Shown here piece by piece: positions 7,631-14,285 of a stretch of 22,670 nucleotides of DNA. A program made the translations under genes and the position numbers. The notes under the pieces are model-generated. The model did not search any database. It had not been told where the DNA came from and saw nothing but the letters and a program-made list of their open reading frames with translations. The DNA comes from an uncultured Oscillospiraceae bacterium (GTDB lineage: Bacteria; Bacillota; Clostridia; Oscillospirales; Ruminococcaceae): positions 75,406 to 98,075 of the forward strand of contig CAJUMS010000002.1 in assembly GCA_910587465.1 (NCBI GenBank). The letters are read 5' to 3'. Every line of letters starts with the position of its first letter. The first letter of the stretch is position 1.

Positions 7631-7924
7631 ATGGCAAAGCTCAGTGAAAAGTACGAGGCAGTCATCGTTTTCTCCCTCAAAAAGGACGAGGAGCAGATCA
7701 AGGCGCTGACAGAAAAGTTCTCGGAGCTTATCAAGGCTAACGGTACTCTTACCAACATCGACGAGTGGGGCAAGAGAAAGCTGGCTTACGAGATTAACTA
7801 TGAGAGCGAGGGTTACTACGTTCTCTACAATTTCGAGTCCAAGCCCGATTTTCCCGCAGAGCTCGAGCGCGTTATCAACATTACCGACGGCGTTCTGCGT
7901 TCGGTAGTAGTTCTCGCGAAGTAA
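7631..7924 (+). CDS. rpsF: Small ribosomal subunit protein bS6
   Basis: 97 residues from ATG at 7631, with AAGGAGG eight to nine bases upstream. The sequence has the S6 ferredoxin-like pattern: YEAVIVFSLKKDEEQIKALTEKFSELI, the typical DEWGKRKLAYEINYESEGYYVLYNFE, and the C-terminal LERVINITDGVLRSVVV. The length is normal. S6 binds the central domain of 16S rRNA as a heterodimer with S18, which is encoded two genes downstream. It is the first gene of the conserved rpsF-ssb-rpsR operon, driven by a perfect consensus promoter. Confidence 0.98.
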   Translation: MAKLSEKYEAVIVFSLKKDEEQIKALTEKFSELIKANGTLTNIDEWGKRKLAYEINYESEGYYVLYNFESKPDFPAELERVINITDGVLRSVVVLAK

Positions 7925-7989
7925 TGAACAGTTTGCAGTTAGAAAGTTAAGATGAAGCGTATTGAATGGTTTGAACGGAGGTATTCGCT

Positions 7990-8481
7990 ATGAACAGAGT
8001 TATTATGATGGGTCGTATCGTCAACGAGCTGGAGCTTAAAACTACTCCCAGCGGCGCGACGGTTTGTTCGTTCCGCATTGCGGTTGACAGAAATTATCAG
8101 AAAAAGGGCGAGGAGAGAAAGTCCGATTTCTTTAACGTTGTCGCTTGGCGCGCAACGGCGGAGTTTATCAACCGCTTTTTCGGTAAGGGTCGTATGATCA
8201 TGATCGAGGGCGAAATGCAGACTCGGCAGTATACCGATAAAAACGGCAATCCCGCGACCTGGTATGAGATCATGGTGGACAACGCTTACTTTACGGGTGA
8301 AAAATCCAACGGCGGAAACAGCAGTTATGGCGGAGGCTACGGCGCTCCTCCTATTCCCGACGAGCCCGCGGGTTACGGCGGGGGGTATTCCGCTCCGCAG
8401 CCGCAAAGCAGCGCTTCCGGCGCATCGAGCACACCCGCGGCGGACTTCTCGTCCGCGGACGGCGACGACTATCCGTTCTGA
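7990..8481 (+). CDS. ssb: Single-stranded DNA-binding protein
   Basis: 163 residues from ATG at 7990, preceded by ACGGAGG. The OB-fold occupies about 1-108: MNRVIMMGRIVNELELKTTP, VCSFRIAVDRNY, then FNVVAWRATAEFINRFFGKG and MIMIEGEMQTRQY. A glycine/tyrosine/proline-rich flexible linker follows (about 112-150), and the protein ends with the acidic tip DGDDYPF that recruits partner proteins of replication and repair. SSB coats single-stranded DNA as a homotetramer. Its position between rpsF and rpsR, 65 bases after rpsF, is the widely conserved Firmicute order, so this is the housekeeping copy. Confidence 0.97.
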   Translation: MNRVIMMGRIVNELELKTTPSGATVCSFRIAVDRNYQKKGEERKSDFFNVVAWRATAEFINRFFGKGRMIMIEGEMQTRQYTDKNGNPATWYEIMVDNAYFTGEKSNGGNSSYGGGYGAPPIPDEPAGYGGGYSAPQPQSSASGASSTPAADFSSADGDDYPF

Positions 8482-8547
8482 CCGAGAAAACAGGCGGCTT
8501 ATATTGCCGCGATTGATTTTCCGAAATTCAACAGGAGGTAAAGTATC

Positions 8548-8796
8548 ATGGCTGAAAAGACAGAAAGATCTGCTCATCCCGTTAAGCGCACACGCAAAAA
8601 GGTTTGCCAGTTCTGCGCTGACAGGACGGAGTTCATTGACTATAAGGATATCGCCAAGCTCAAGAAGTATATGACAGAGCGCGCTAAAATTCTGCCCCGC
8701 AGAGTTACCGGCTGCTGCGCATATCACCAGAGAGAGCTGACGACCGCGATCAAGAGAGCAAGACAGCTCGCTTTGATCCCTTATGTAGCCGATTGA
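8548..8796 (+). CDS. rpsR: Small ribosomal subunit protein bS18
   Basis: 82 residues from ATG at 8548, with AGGAGGTAA upstream. The core FIDYKDIAKLKKYMTERAKILPRRVTG is diagnostic of S18, and CAYHQRELTTAIKRARQLALIPYV is the usual C-terminus. CQFC near the N-terminus and the CC pair at about 60-61 give four cysteines, the zinc-binding (C+) form of S18 rather than the zinc-free paralogue. It forms a heterodimer with S6 on the 30S platform. It is the last gene of the operon, followed 51 bases later by a strong terminator. Confidence 0.97.
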   Translation: MAEKTERSAHPVKRTRKKVCQFCADRTEFIDYKDIAKLKKYMTERAKILPRRVTGCCAYHQRELTTAIKRARQLALIPYVAD

Positions 8797-8840
8797 TCGC
8801 TAAACAATATGAATGAAAGCCGCAGTCAAGGTGCGTGCGG

Positions 8841-8890
8841 CAAAAAGATTGCGGTGTCGAGTGTATTTGCTCGACACCGCAATGCTTTTA
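8841..8890. terminator. Bidirectional terminator between rpsR and the hemerythrin gene
   Basis: A perfect 14-bp stem, ATTGCGGTGTCGAG with CTCGACACCGCAAT (8848-8883), and an 8-base loop. CTTTTA follows on the plus strand and CTTTTTG on the minus strand, so it can stop both convergent transcripts. Confidence 0.9.
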
Positions 8891-8938
8891 TGAAATGAAA
8901 TATAAAGTCATTTCCTTCCGTGACTTTTATACTTGTTT

Positions 8939-9844
8939 TTATTGCTGTACGGGTCTTTTTTTTATGCAGAACGCAATATAGCCGTACTCGGTGCGCCATA
9001 GCATGGTGTAGTCGGGGTAGACCGTCTCGAAGAGCTTGTAGAAGTCGGCGTTCGACATTATCCTGCTTTGCGTGTTTGACAACGAATTGTTAAGAAATGC
9101 CATCATGATCTCCATATTGAAGGACTTGAGCATTTCGGAAAGCATGGACGACATTACTCCGTCCATAACGAAAACCGATTCCTTGAAGAATTTCAGCGCG
9201 ATTATCTGCAATACGCTCTCTTCGACTGCCGATACTACGGAAAATGTGTCGCCGTTCGGGGTGGTGAACGTGTCGGTATAACAGAATGGTTTTGTCAGCT
9301 CGTAGCCATGATAGTTCTTGTTGATCAGCTGCGCGTTCATGCGGAACAATCCCTTGATGTAGTTCTTGACTATGGCGTCAAGCGTATCCTCGCGGTTGTC
9401 TTCGTCGACGACATTTGCGGTCCATTTACTTCTTGTTTTGCCCGTTATCGCCTGATCCTCGACTAGGACGTGCGCCGCAAGCCAGCCCGCGCACGCGCCG
9501 ACAAAATGCTCAAGCGCTTCCTTGGAATAGCTCTTGGCAGTGACTTCCTTTTCGAGGGCGGGGATAACTACATCGCGCATATTGTCGTGTATCTTTTTAT
9601 GTACCTTGTAACCGCCGTAATTGATCGAGCACTGAAAGGCTTCCTCCTCCGCAAAATGTTTTATGGTGTAGCTTTTCAGATACTTGATCGCTTCCATACA
9701 GGTCATTTTGTTTTTTTCAAAGTCCATATCCATGAAGTTATTGATGATTCGGTTAACTATCGAAAAAAGCTGTTTATGCGCCCTGTCTATCTCGGCGACG
9801 CCGATCTCGTATTCTTCCTTCCATTCAAAAACCTCTTGCTCCAA
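8939..9844 (-). CDS. Bacteriohemerythrin-domain protein with C-terminal CheX-like or unknown domain
   Basis: About 301 residues. The start is taken as TTG at 9844, because TAAGGGG ends nine bases before it; a TTG at 9853 directly abuts that box and is less likely. Residues 1-135 form a hemerythrin four-helix domain with the full di-iron ligand set (numbered from 9844): His23 (EIDRAHKQLF), His63 and Glu67 (IKHFAEEEAF), His82 and His86 (KVHKKIHD), His125 and Asp130 (HVLVEDQAI). Such domains bind oxygen or sense oxygen and redox. Residues about 145-301 are a separate soluble alpha/beta domain (FSVVSAVEESVLQIIALKFF, MLSEMLKSFNMEIMMAFL) whose pattern faintly recalls CheX/CheC phosphatases; that assignment is weak. 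No membrane segment is seen. It follows the HD-GYP gene but has its own promoter. Confidence 0.85.
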   Translation of the reverse strand: MEQEVFEWKEEYEIGVAEIDRAHKQLFSIVNRIINNFMDMDFEKNKMTCMEAIKYLKSYTIKHFAEEEAFQCSINYGGYKVHKKIHDNMRDVVIPALEKEVTAKSYSKEALEHFVGACAGWLAAHVLVEDQAITGKTRSKWTANVVDEDNREDTLDAIVKNYIKGLFRMNAQLINKNYHGYELTKPFCYTDTFTTPNGDTFSVVSAVEESVLQIIALKFFKESVFVMDGVMSSMLSEMLKSFNMEIMMAFLNNSLSNTQSRIMSNADFYKLFETVYPDYTMLWRTEYGYIAFCIKKRPVQQ

Positions 9845-9877
9845 AACAATCAACCCCTTACTTTAATAATTAAACTT

Positions 9878-9916
9878 ATTATAGCATATTATAGCATATT
9901 CAGGAAAAAAAGTCAA
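9878..9916 (-). promoter_or_regulatory. Promoter of the hemerythrin gene, with duplicated -10
   Basis: Minus-strand TTGACT (9911-9916), 17 bases, TATAAT (9888-9893) preceded by TGC (extended -10). A 10-base tandem duplication provides a second TGCTATAAT at 9878-9886. The -35 overlaps the 3' arm of the upstream gene's terminator. Confidence 0.8.
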
Positions 9917-9938
9917 GAGTCCTAGAAAACGGACTCTT
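9905..9938 (-). terminator. Terminator of the HD-GYP gene
   Basis: Minus-strand AAGAGTCC and GGACTCTT form an 8-bp stem with an 8-base loop (9915-9938), followed by GACTTTTTTT. It starts eight bases beyond the stop codon region of the HD-GYP gene and shares bases with the next promoter. Confidence 0.75.
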
Positions 9939-9945
9939 AAAAAAA

Positions 9946-12900
9946 TCAGGTGACGATTGGAGTTTCGGTATCCTCCTCGCTGTTCTCGTCGGGGAGGATT
10001 ATGTCGGCAAGCGCGATATCGTCGTCGATATGACCCTCGGAGACTATCTCGAGGAACACGCCGACGATATGCGCGTTTAACTGCGTTCCCGATATACGGC
10101 GCATTTCGTTGATTATGTCCTCCATTTTCATCTGCTTGCGGTAGGGGCGGGTGGAATTCATCGCGTCAAACGTGTCGGCGACCGCGATTATCTGCGCTAC
10201 CTCGGGTATCTCATCGCCTTTTTTGCCAAACGGATAGCCCGTGCCGTCTATGTGCTCGTGGTGATAGCCCGCGCCTGTCGCAAGCTCGGGGCGTATCTCG
10301 ATCTCCTTGAGTATCTCATATCCGTGCTCGGCGTGCCGGCTGATTATTTCGAATTCCTCTTTGGTGAGCCTGCCGGGTTTGCCGAGGATATTGTCGGGAA
10401 CGGCGATCTTGCCGATATCGTGGAGAAGTCCGATATTGTAGATATCCGTTACCTGCTGTCCGTTATACCCCATTCTCTCGGCTATGAGCGCGGCGTATTT
10501 CGCGACGCGGAAGGAGTGACCGTTTGTGTATTTGTCCTTGAAGTCGATACACTTCGCGAACGCTCTTATGATCTGGTTCACGAAAATGCGGTTTTCCTCC
10601 TGCTTTCTGATAAGGCGGCGGTTCTTGATGCGCGAGTGCAGGAGCAGCGCGGTAAGCGCCGCGGCTACCGCGAGGAGCACCATAAGTCCCCAGAACCATA
10701 TCTCCTCGAAAAACGCTTTTTTCTTTATAAAATTTACCGAGATCGACTGAGTTTCCTCGCCTGTCATTGTATTTATAACGGCAAGGCGGAAGATATATTC
10801 ACCGTGGTCGAGATTGGTGTAGCTGACCGGCTGCATATCCTGTCGGGATATGGATATCTTGCGGTCGTCAAAGCCCTCGAGAATGTAGGACAAGCGCGGA
10901 TTAGACAGTCCGAAGGTCAATGCGTAGCCGTATATTGTAAGACGCTTGCAGTCGGCGGGGATAGTTACGGTCTCGCCGTCCTTTACCATTACGGTCTTGT
11001 CGTCTATCTCAACAAACGGAACGGAGAGTTTCATATCGCTGCAGTCGGTCTGTTCCTTGTTGATATTTATTGCAGAAACGCCCGTCATGCCCGCTATGTA
11101 CAGCATACCGCCGTCGGACAGGCAGCTGCGCGAGTTGGCGGTCGCGACGCTCGGCAAACCGCATTTCACATCGTAGAACAAATATTCGACCTCGCCGCCC
11201 GCCAACAGGTTGTCAATACTTACGGCGTAAATGCCGCTGCTGCTGAGTATCCAGACCCTGCCGATGTTATCGAAGAAAAGGTCGAAGTTGTTGGAATATG
11301 GAAAGTTGTGCAGAGTACGGACGGTGTTGTTTTCCATATACGCGAGCGAATTGCCCGTTATCACCCAATAGCCGCTGCGCTTCGGGTCTTTTTTAATGCG
11401 CATTACGATCTCGGATTTAAGTCCGTCCTCAAGACCGAAATGGTTTATAACACCGCTGCGGTCGATAACGAATATACCGCCGCCGTCGCTGCCGAGATAT
11501 ATCTCGTTGTTCTCACCCTCGCAGACGGTTAGTATCTCGGTGTTGCCTATTCCGTTATCCTCACCGAACATTCCCGCTATTTTTCCGTCCTTGATAAACG
11601 CTACGCCCGCGCTGGTCGCCGCGGCTACGGTGCCGTCGGAAAGCTCTGTTATCGCGCGTACACGGTCGGACTTAAGACCCGTATGCGTATTATAATAGGT
11701 GCAGTTCTCGCCGCCCGAATAGCAGACCAGTCCTTTTTCGCTGTAAGTACAGAGCCAAAGGCGGTTTTGACTGTCCGTTTTGATACAGCGTATGCGGACA
11801 CCCTCCAACAGTTCGGTAAGATAGGTCGTCTTTTTTACATAAGAGCTGTCGACTACCAGCAGTCCGGTGTCCGTACCTATGTACAGGTCGTCACCGTAAA
11901 TGCAGGTCGTGTTTACTACCCGGTTGTCGAGACCGGCCGCTCTGCTGATATCGTCAAACTCGCTGCGGACTACCTTCATAACGCCGAGACGGGAAGAAAC
12001 GAACCACCTGTTGCCCTCGTAGTCTATCATCATATCCTCGACGGAATTGTTCATCGGAAGCATATCCAATGCGGTGTAGCCGCCGTTTCTGTCGAGAACG
12101 CCTATGCCGTTGTCGGAGCATATCCAGAACTCGCCGCTGTCCGCGCATACGCTGTTGATATTGACGTTGGGCAGTACGGAGAACGTCGACGAGCCGCTCA
12201 TACTCTTTGAGAGACTTCCGCACACCACCGCGGACTCGTCGGTGCCTATCCAGACGACGTCGGGATCGTCGGGGTCGGGGGTGATGCAGGTCGCAAGCCC
12301 TATGCCGAGCTCGCTGCTCTCGAACGAATGGGTTATTTTGAGATCTTCAAGACGGAAACAAATGCCGTCGAGCGTACAACCGTATATCACACCGTCCGCG
12401 CCGCGGGTCATCTGCTTTAGGTACTTGGTCTCGATCACCGAATCGTTAAGCATATGCAGGAAATTGTCGTTGTCGATATAGGCCAAGCCCTCGGTCGTTC
12501 CGAAAACTATATTGCCCGCCTTATCCTCGGTTATCGAGCGTACGGAGAGCGAAGTCAAGCCCGCGCTCTTGTTGAAAAAGGTGAAGCCGCCGTTCTCGTA
12601 CAGCGCTATTCCGCTGTCGTTTGTGCCGACCCAGAGACGCGAACGGCTGTCCACGAACAGACTTACGACGCTGGTTATTCCCGTGGAGGAGTCAAAACGC
12701 GTGAAGTTTACGCCGTCATAACGGATAAGTCCGCTGTAGCTGCCGATATAAATAAATCCGTTGTCTGACTGGACTATCGCGTTCGCCTCGGAGGTGGGCA
12801 ACCCGTTGGAGTTGTTGTACAGCACCGCCGAATAGCCAGACAGAATGATCTCGGACGATGCCGCCGCTTTTGCTGTTACGGGAATATGTAAAGTTAACAA

Positions 12901-12954
12901 CAGCGCGGCTGTCAATACGACTGCGATCAGCCGAACATATCCTGTACATTTCAT
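9946..12954 (-). CDS. Beta-propeller / Y_Y_Y receptor with HD-GYP cyclic-di-GMP phosphodiesterase output
   Basis: 1002 residues from ATG at 12954, with AAAGGA upstream. Residues 1-30 are a signal sequence. Residues about 40-640 are repeated blades of the two-component-regulator propeller type (NGLPTSEANAIVQSDNGFIYIGSYSGLIRYDG, with many RLWVGT-like blades); 675-745 resemble the Y_Y_Y domain (SYTNLDHGEYIFRLAVINTM). A membrane helix spans 752-772, then a short coil leads to the HD-GYP domain (790-960). Its metal and signature residues are intact: LLHDIGK with His845-Asp846, HHEH at 898-901 and DGTGYP with GYP at 906-908. It should sense an extracellular ligand and hydrolyse cyclic di-GMP inside the cell. 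The sensor half is like that of Bacteroides hybrid two-component systems, but histidine kinase and DNA-binding output are absent. The acidic C-terminal tail is unexplained. Confidence 0.9.
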   Translation of the reverse strand: MKCTGYVRLIAVVLTAALLLTLHIPVTAKAAASSEIILSGYSAVLYNNSNGLPTSEANAIVQSDNGFIYIGSYSGLIRYDGVNFTRFDSSTGITSVVSLFVDSRSRLWVGTNDSGIALYENGGFTFFNKSAGLTSLSVRSITEDKAGNIVFGTTEGLAYIDNDNFLHMLNDSVIETKYLKQMTRGADGVIYGCTLDGICFRLEDLKITHSFESSELGIGLATCITPDPDDPDVVWIGTDESAVVCGSLSKSMSGSSTFSVLPNVNINSVCADSGEFWICSDNGIGVLDRNGGYTALDMLPMNNSVEDMMIDYEGNRWFVSSRLGVMKVVRSEFDDISRAAGLDNRVVNTTCIYGDDLYIGTDTGLLVVDSSYVKKTTYLTELLEGVRIRCIKTDSQNRLWLCTYSEKGLVCYSGGENCTYYNTHTGLKSDRVRAITELSDGTVAAATSAGVAFIKDGKIAGMFGEDNGIGNTEILTVCEGENNEIYLGSDGGGIFVIDRSGVINHFGLEDGLKSEIVMRIKKDPKRSGYWVITGNSLAYMENNTVRTLHNFPYSNNFDLFFDNIGRVWILSSSGIYAVSIDNLLAGGEVEYLFYDVKCGLPSVATANSRSCLSDGGMLYIAGMTGVSAININKEQTDCSDMKLSVPFVEIDDKTVMVKDGETVTIPADCKRLTIYGYALTFGLSNPRLSYILEGFDDRKISISRQDMQPVSYTNLDHGEYIFRLAVINTMTGEETQSISVNFIKKKAFFEEIWFWGLMVLLAVAAALTALLLHSRIKNRRLIRKQEENRIFVNQIIRAFAKCIDFKDKYTNGHSFRVAKYAALIAERMGYNGQQVTDIYNIGLLHDIGKIAVPDNILGKPGRLTKEEFEIISRHAEHGYEILKEIEIRPELATGAGYHHEHIDGTGYPFGKKGDEIPEVAQIIAVADTFDAMNSTRPYRKQMKMEDIINEMRRISGTQLNAHIVGVFLEIVSEGHIDDDIALADIILPDENSEEDTETPIVT

Positions 12955-13009
12955 AGCTGCGTCTTCCTTTCATCGGTACGGTTTAAGTGTTTGCGCATAC
13001 ATTAATTTT

Positions 13010-13038
13010 ATTATAGCATAAAACATCGCCGCGGTCAA
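13010..13038 (-). promoter_or_regulatory. Promoter of the HD-GYP gene
   Basis: Minus-strand TTGACC (13033-13038), 17 bases, TATAAT (13010-13015) with TGC before it (extended -10). The leader is about 50 bases. Confidence 0.8.
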
Positions 13039-13148
13039 TACCCAAGACCGCAGCGCGTTGTTTTTCATATTTTCGACACGTATATTCTCCAAAAAATCAG
13101 CCCATACTTTTATCCTAGCGCAAAACGGAGCGGGCGAGAGCCTTTGCA

Positions 13149-13195
13149 TTCAACAAAAAAGTCCTTGCTTTTGAAGCAAGGACTTTTTTGTTGAA
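13149..13195. terminator. Bidirectional terminator after the tRNA pair
   Basis: A perfect 22-bp hairpin with a 3-base loop: core GTCCTTGCTT / AAGCAAGGAC (13161-13183), extended by six A-T pairs and TTCAAC/GTTGAA. The T6 tract follows on either strand. It lies directly at the 3' end of tRNA-Tyr on the minus strand. Confidence 0.9.
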
Positions 13196-13196
13196 C

Positions 13197-13281
13197 TGGT
13201 GGGCGCGGGTGGATTCGGACCACCGAAGCGAAACGCAACAGATTTACAGTCTGCCCCCTTTGGCCACTCGGGAACACGCCC
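13197..13281 (-). tRNA. tRNA-Tyr (anticodon GTA)
   Basis: 85 bases including an encoded CCA. The acceptor stem is GGGCGTG/CGCGCCC with a G-U pair, the anticodon stem GCAGA/TCTGT, and the loop CTGTAAA gives anticodon GTA. The long variable arm of a class II tRNA is present, and TTCGAATC-type T-loop sequence (GTCCGAATCC) is recognisable. It lies seven bases after tRNA-Thr in the same transcript. Confidence 0.95.
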
Positions 13282-13288
13282 ATGTTAT

Positions 13289-13364
13289 TGGAGCTGGTGA
13301 ACGGACTCGAACCCCTGACCTGCTGATTACAAATCAGCTGCTCTACCAACTGAGCTACACCAGC
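13289..13364 (-). tRNA. tRNA-Thr (anticodon TGT)
   Basis: 76 bases including an encoded CCA. The acceptor stem is GCTGGTG/CACCAGC, the D-arm GCTCAGTTGGTAGAGC, the anticodon loop TTTGTAA within CTGA/TCAG (anticodon TGT, reading ACA) and the T-loop GGTTCGAGTCC. It is first in the Thr-Tyr transcript. Confidence 0.96.
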
Positions 13365-13395
13365 TAACTGCCGCCAAATCCTCGGCGACTTATAT

Positions 13396-13424
13396 ATTAT
13401 ATCATAGCTTTTTCGGTTTGTCAA
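13396..13424 (-). promoter_or_regulatory. Promoter of the tRNA-Thr/tRNA-Tyr operon
   Basis: Minus-strand perfect consensus: TTGACA (13419-13424), 17 bases, TATAAT (13396-13401). Initiation is expected about 25 bases before the mature 5' end of tRNA-Thr. Confidence 0.92.
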
Positions 13425-13477
13425 GTACTTTTTTTGATTTTTTTCGCGGTTGTGCGGAAATCGGTTATAGATCACGG

Positions 13478-13801
13478 TTATTTTTGGTTTATTGTCTCGA
13501 CGAACACCGCGAGAAGCTTTTCCGCCTGCGTTCTGTGATAGGCGTTCAATGAGGCGAGCATGGCGGTGACACGGTCGGTCTCCGACGTTTCCGTGCCGTT
13601 TACGATGTAGTCGGTGGTCACGCTCAGGGCGGCAGCTATGCGGCGCAGGGTGTTTACCGTCATCGACTTGCGCCCCTTTTCAATGTCTGCCAGAAACTGC
13701 ACGGAAATGTCCGCCTTTTCAGCAAGCCTTTCCCGTGAATAGCCGCGGCGTTTCCTTGTGTCGGTTATCCTTTGTCCTACGAATTCGCTGTTTTCGTCCA
13801 T
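13478..13801 (-). CDS. XRE-family transcriptional regulator, small cytoplasmic repressor type
   Basis: 107 residues from ATG at 13801, with AAAGGAGTGG upstream. Residues 8-67 are a Cro/CI-type helix-turn-helix: VGQRITDTRKRRGYSRERLAEK, ISVQFLADIEKGRKSMTVNTL, RRIAAALSVTTDYIV. The C-terminal 40 residues (VTAMLASLNAYHRTQAEKLLAVFVETI) are helical and probably dimerise; they resemble the tails of small Clostridial XRE proteins. It diverges from the promoter of the structured transcript at 13899-14036. Inverted repeats that share the half-site AATAG/CTATT lie over its own -10/ribosome-binding region and around the -35 of the divergent promoter, so autoregulation and control of the RNA are plausible inferences. 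No phage genes adjoin it. Confidence 0.9.
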   Translation of the reverse strand: MDENSEFVGQRITDTRKRRGYSRERLAEKADISVQFLADIEKGRKSMTVNTLRRIAAALSVTTDYIVNGTETSETDRVTAMLASLNAYHRTQAEKLLAVFVETINQK

Positions 13802-13811
13802 ATTACCACTC

Positions 13812-13840
13812 CTTTAGTAATAGTATAACCTATTCTAAAG
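13812..13840. promoter_or_regulatory. Candidate XRE operator over the regulator's own promoter
   Basis: An imperfect inverted repeat: CTTTAG-T-AATAG (13812-13823) and CTATTCTAAAG (13830-13840), 11-bp arms with one bulged T. The centre holds the minus-strand -10 TATACT (13822-13827), and the left arm overlaps the Shine-Dalgarno of the XRE gene. The function as operator is inferred from placement. Confidence 0.5.
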
Positions 13841-13853
13841 AAATAAAAAACCA

Positions 13854-13892
13854 ACAATAGATATTGACAAACAGCAACTATTGTGTTATAAT
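13854..13892 (+). promoter_or_regulatory. Promoter of the structured transcript, with flanking inverted repeat
   Basis: TTGACA (13864-13869), 17 bases, TATAAT (13887-13892), a perfect consensus on the plus strand. ACAATAG (13854-13860) and CTATTGT (13878-13884) form an inverted repeat that brackets the -35 and part of the spacer, sharing the AATAG/CTATT half-site with the repeat over the XRE promoter. Confidence 0.85.
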
Positions 13893-13898
13893 ATCAAT

Positions 13899-14036
13899 AC
13901 GGAGGCGTGATGTGACGTGTCATGTAACGGATGTATTCGTCACATAGAACGATACTCCGCCGCAAACGGCTGTTGCAGCATTCGCCGTTTACCTTATCAT
14001 CGCCGCCCCGAAGCGCACCTCTTCGGGGCGGTTTTT
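13899..14036 (+). ncRNA. Candidate small structured RNA (about 138 nt)
   Basis: A consensus promoter and a strong terminator enclose a short segment without a sizeable gene. Three hairpins can be drawn. The first has TGTGACG/CGTCACA (13911-13944) inside CGGAG/CTCCG (13900-13959); the second has AAACGGC/GCCGTTT (13964-13990); the third is the terminator. A GGAGG box precedes an 11-codon GTG frame (13912-13947, MTCHVTDVFVT) that would lie in the first hairpin, so a tiny peptide is an alternative product. It matches no RNA family I recognise. It is unlikely to be a leader of ppdK because it is terminated and ppdK has its own promoter. Confidence 0.55.
14003..14036 (+). terminator. Terminator of the structured transcript
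   Basis: CCGCCCCGAAG (14003-14013) and CTTCGGGGCGG (14021-14031) form a perfect 11-bp stem with a 7-base loop, followed by TTTTT. Confidence 0.92.
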
Positions 14037-14155
14037 CGTTGATTTCAGGAGCGCTCACATGACCGAAAAGTGCATAAAAATGCGGTTTTTGTGACTGTTA
14101 CGGTCTAATGTGTTGTATAATCTGTAAAAAAATCGAAAAAATTTCAAAAAACATA

Positions 14156-14248
14156 TAGCAATTTTTTCCGTTTTCTGTTATAATAGTAGTTAGACAGTGA
14201 CTGCGGTAACCGCAGCCGTCAAAATGGCGCTTGAGAGCCGTGCACGGC
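14156..14248 (+). promoter_or_regulatory. ppdK promoter and leader
   Basis: TAGCAA (14156-14161), 17 bases, TATAAT (14179-14184) with TG-T before it: an extended -10 with a poor -35. The leader of about 95 bases carries a tight hairpin CTGCGG-TAA-CCGCAG (14201-14215) and a perfect 12-base palindrome GCCGTGCACGGC (14237-14248). The stretch 14037-14155 before it is AT-rich and shows no gene. Confidence 0.6.
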
Positions 14249-14285
14249 ATCGGGTGTTAATTCAAAAATCAGGAGGAATATTCCA

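Noticed and set aside
9871..9900. Tandem TATTATAGCA as a possible CRISPR or iteron start
   Set aside because: Only two copies of 10 bases without spacers; explained as a duplicated -10 region.
10252..11532. A 426-codon plus-strand frame inside the HD-GYP gene
   Set aside because: Shadow of a gene with intact domains and motifs on the other strand.
13110..13475. A 121-codon minus-strand frame across the two tRNA genes
   Set aside because: It is made of tRNA and terminator sequence; both tRNAs fold fully.
13899..14036. Reading the structured segment as a riboswitch leader of ppdK
   Set aside because: A strong terminator ends it, and ppdK has its own promoter 120 bases later.
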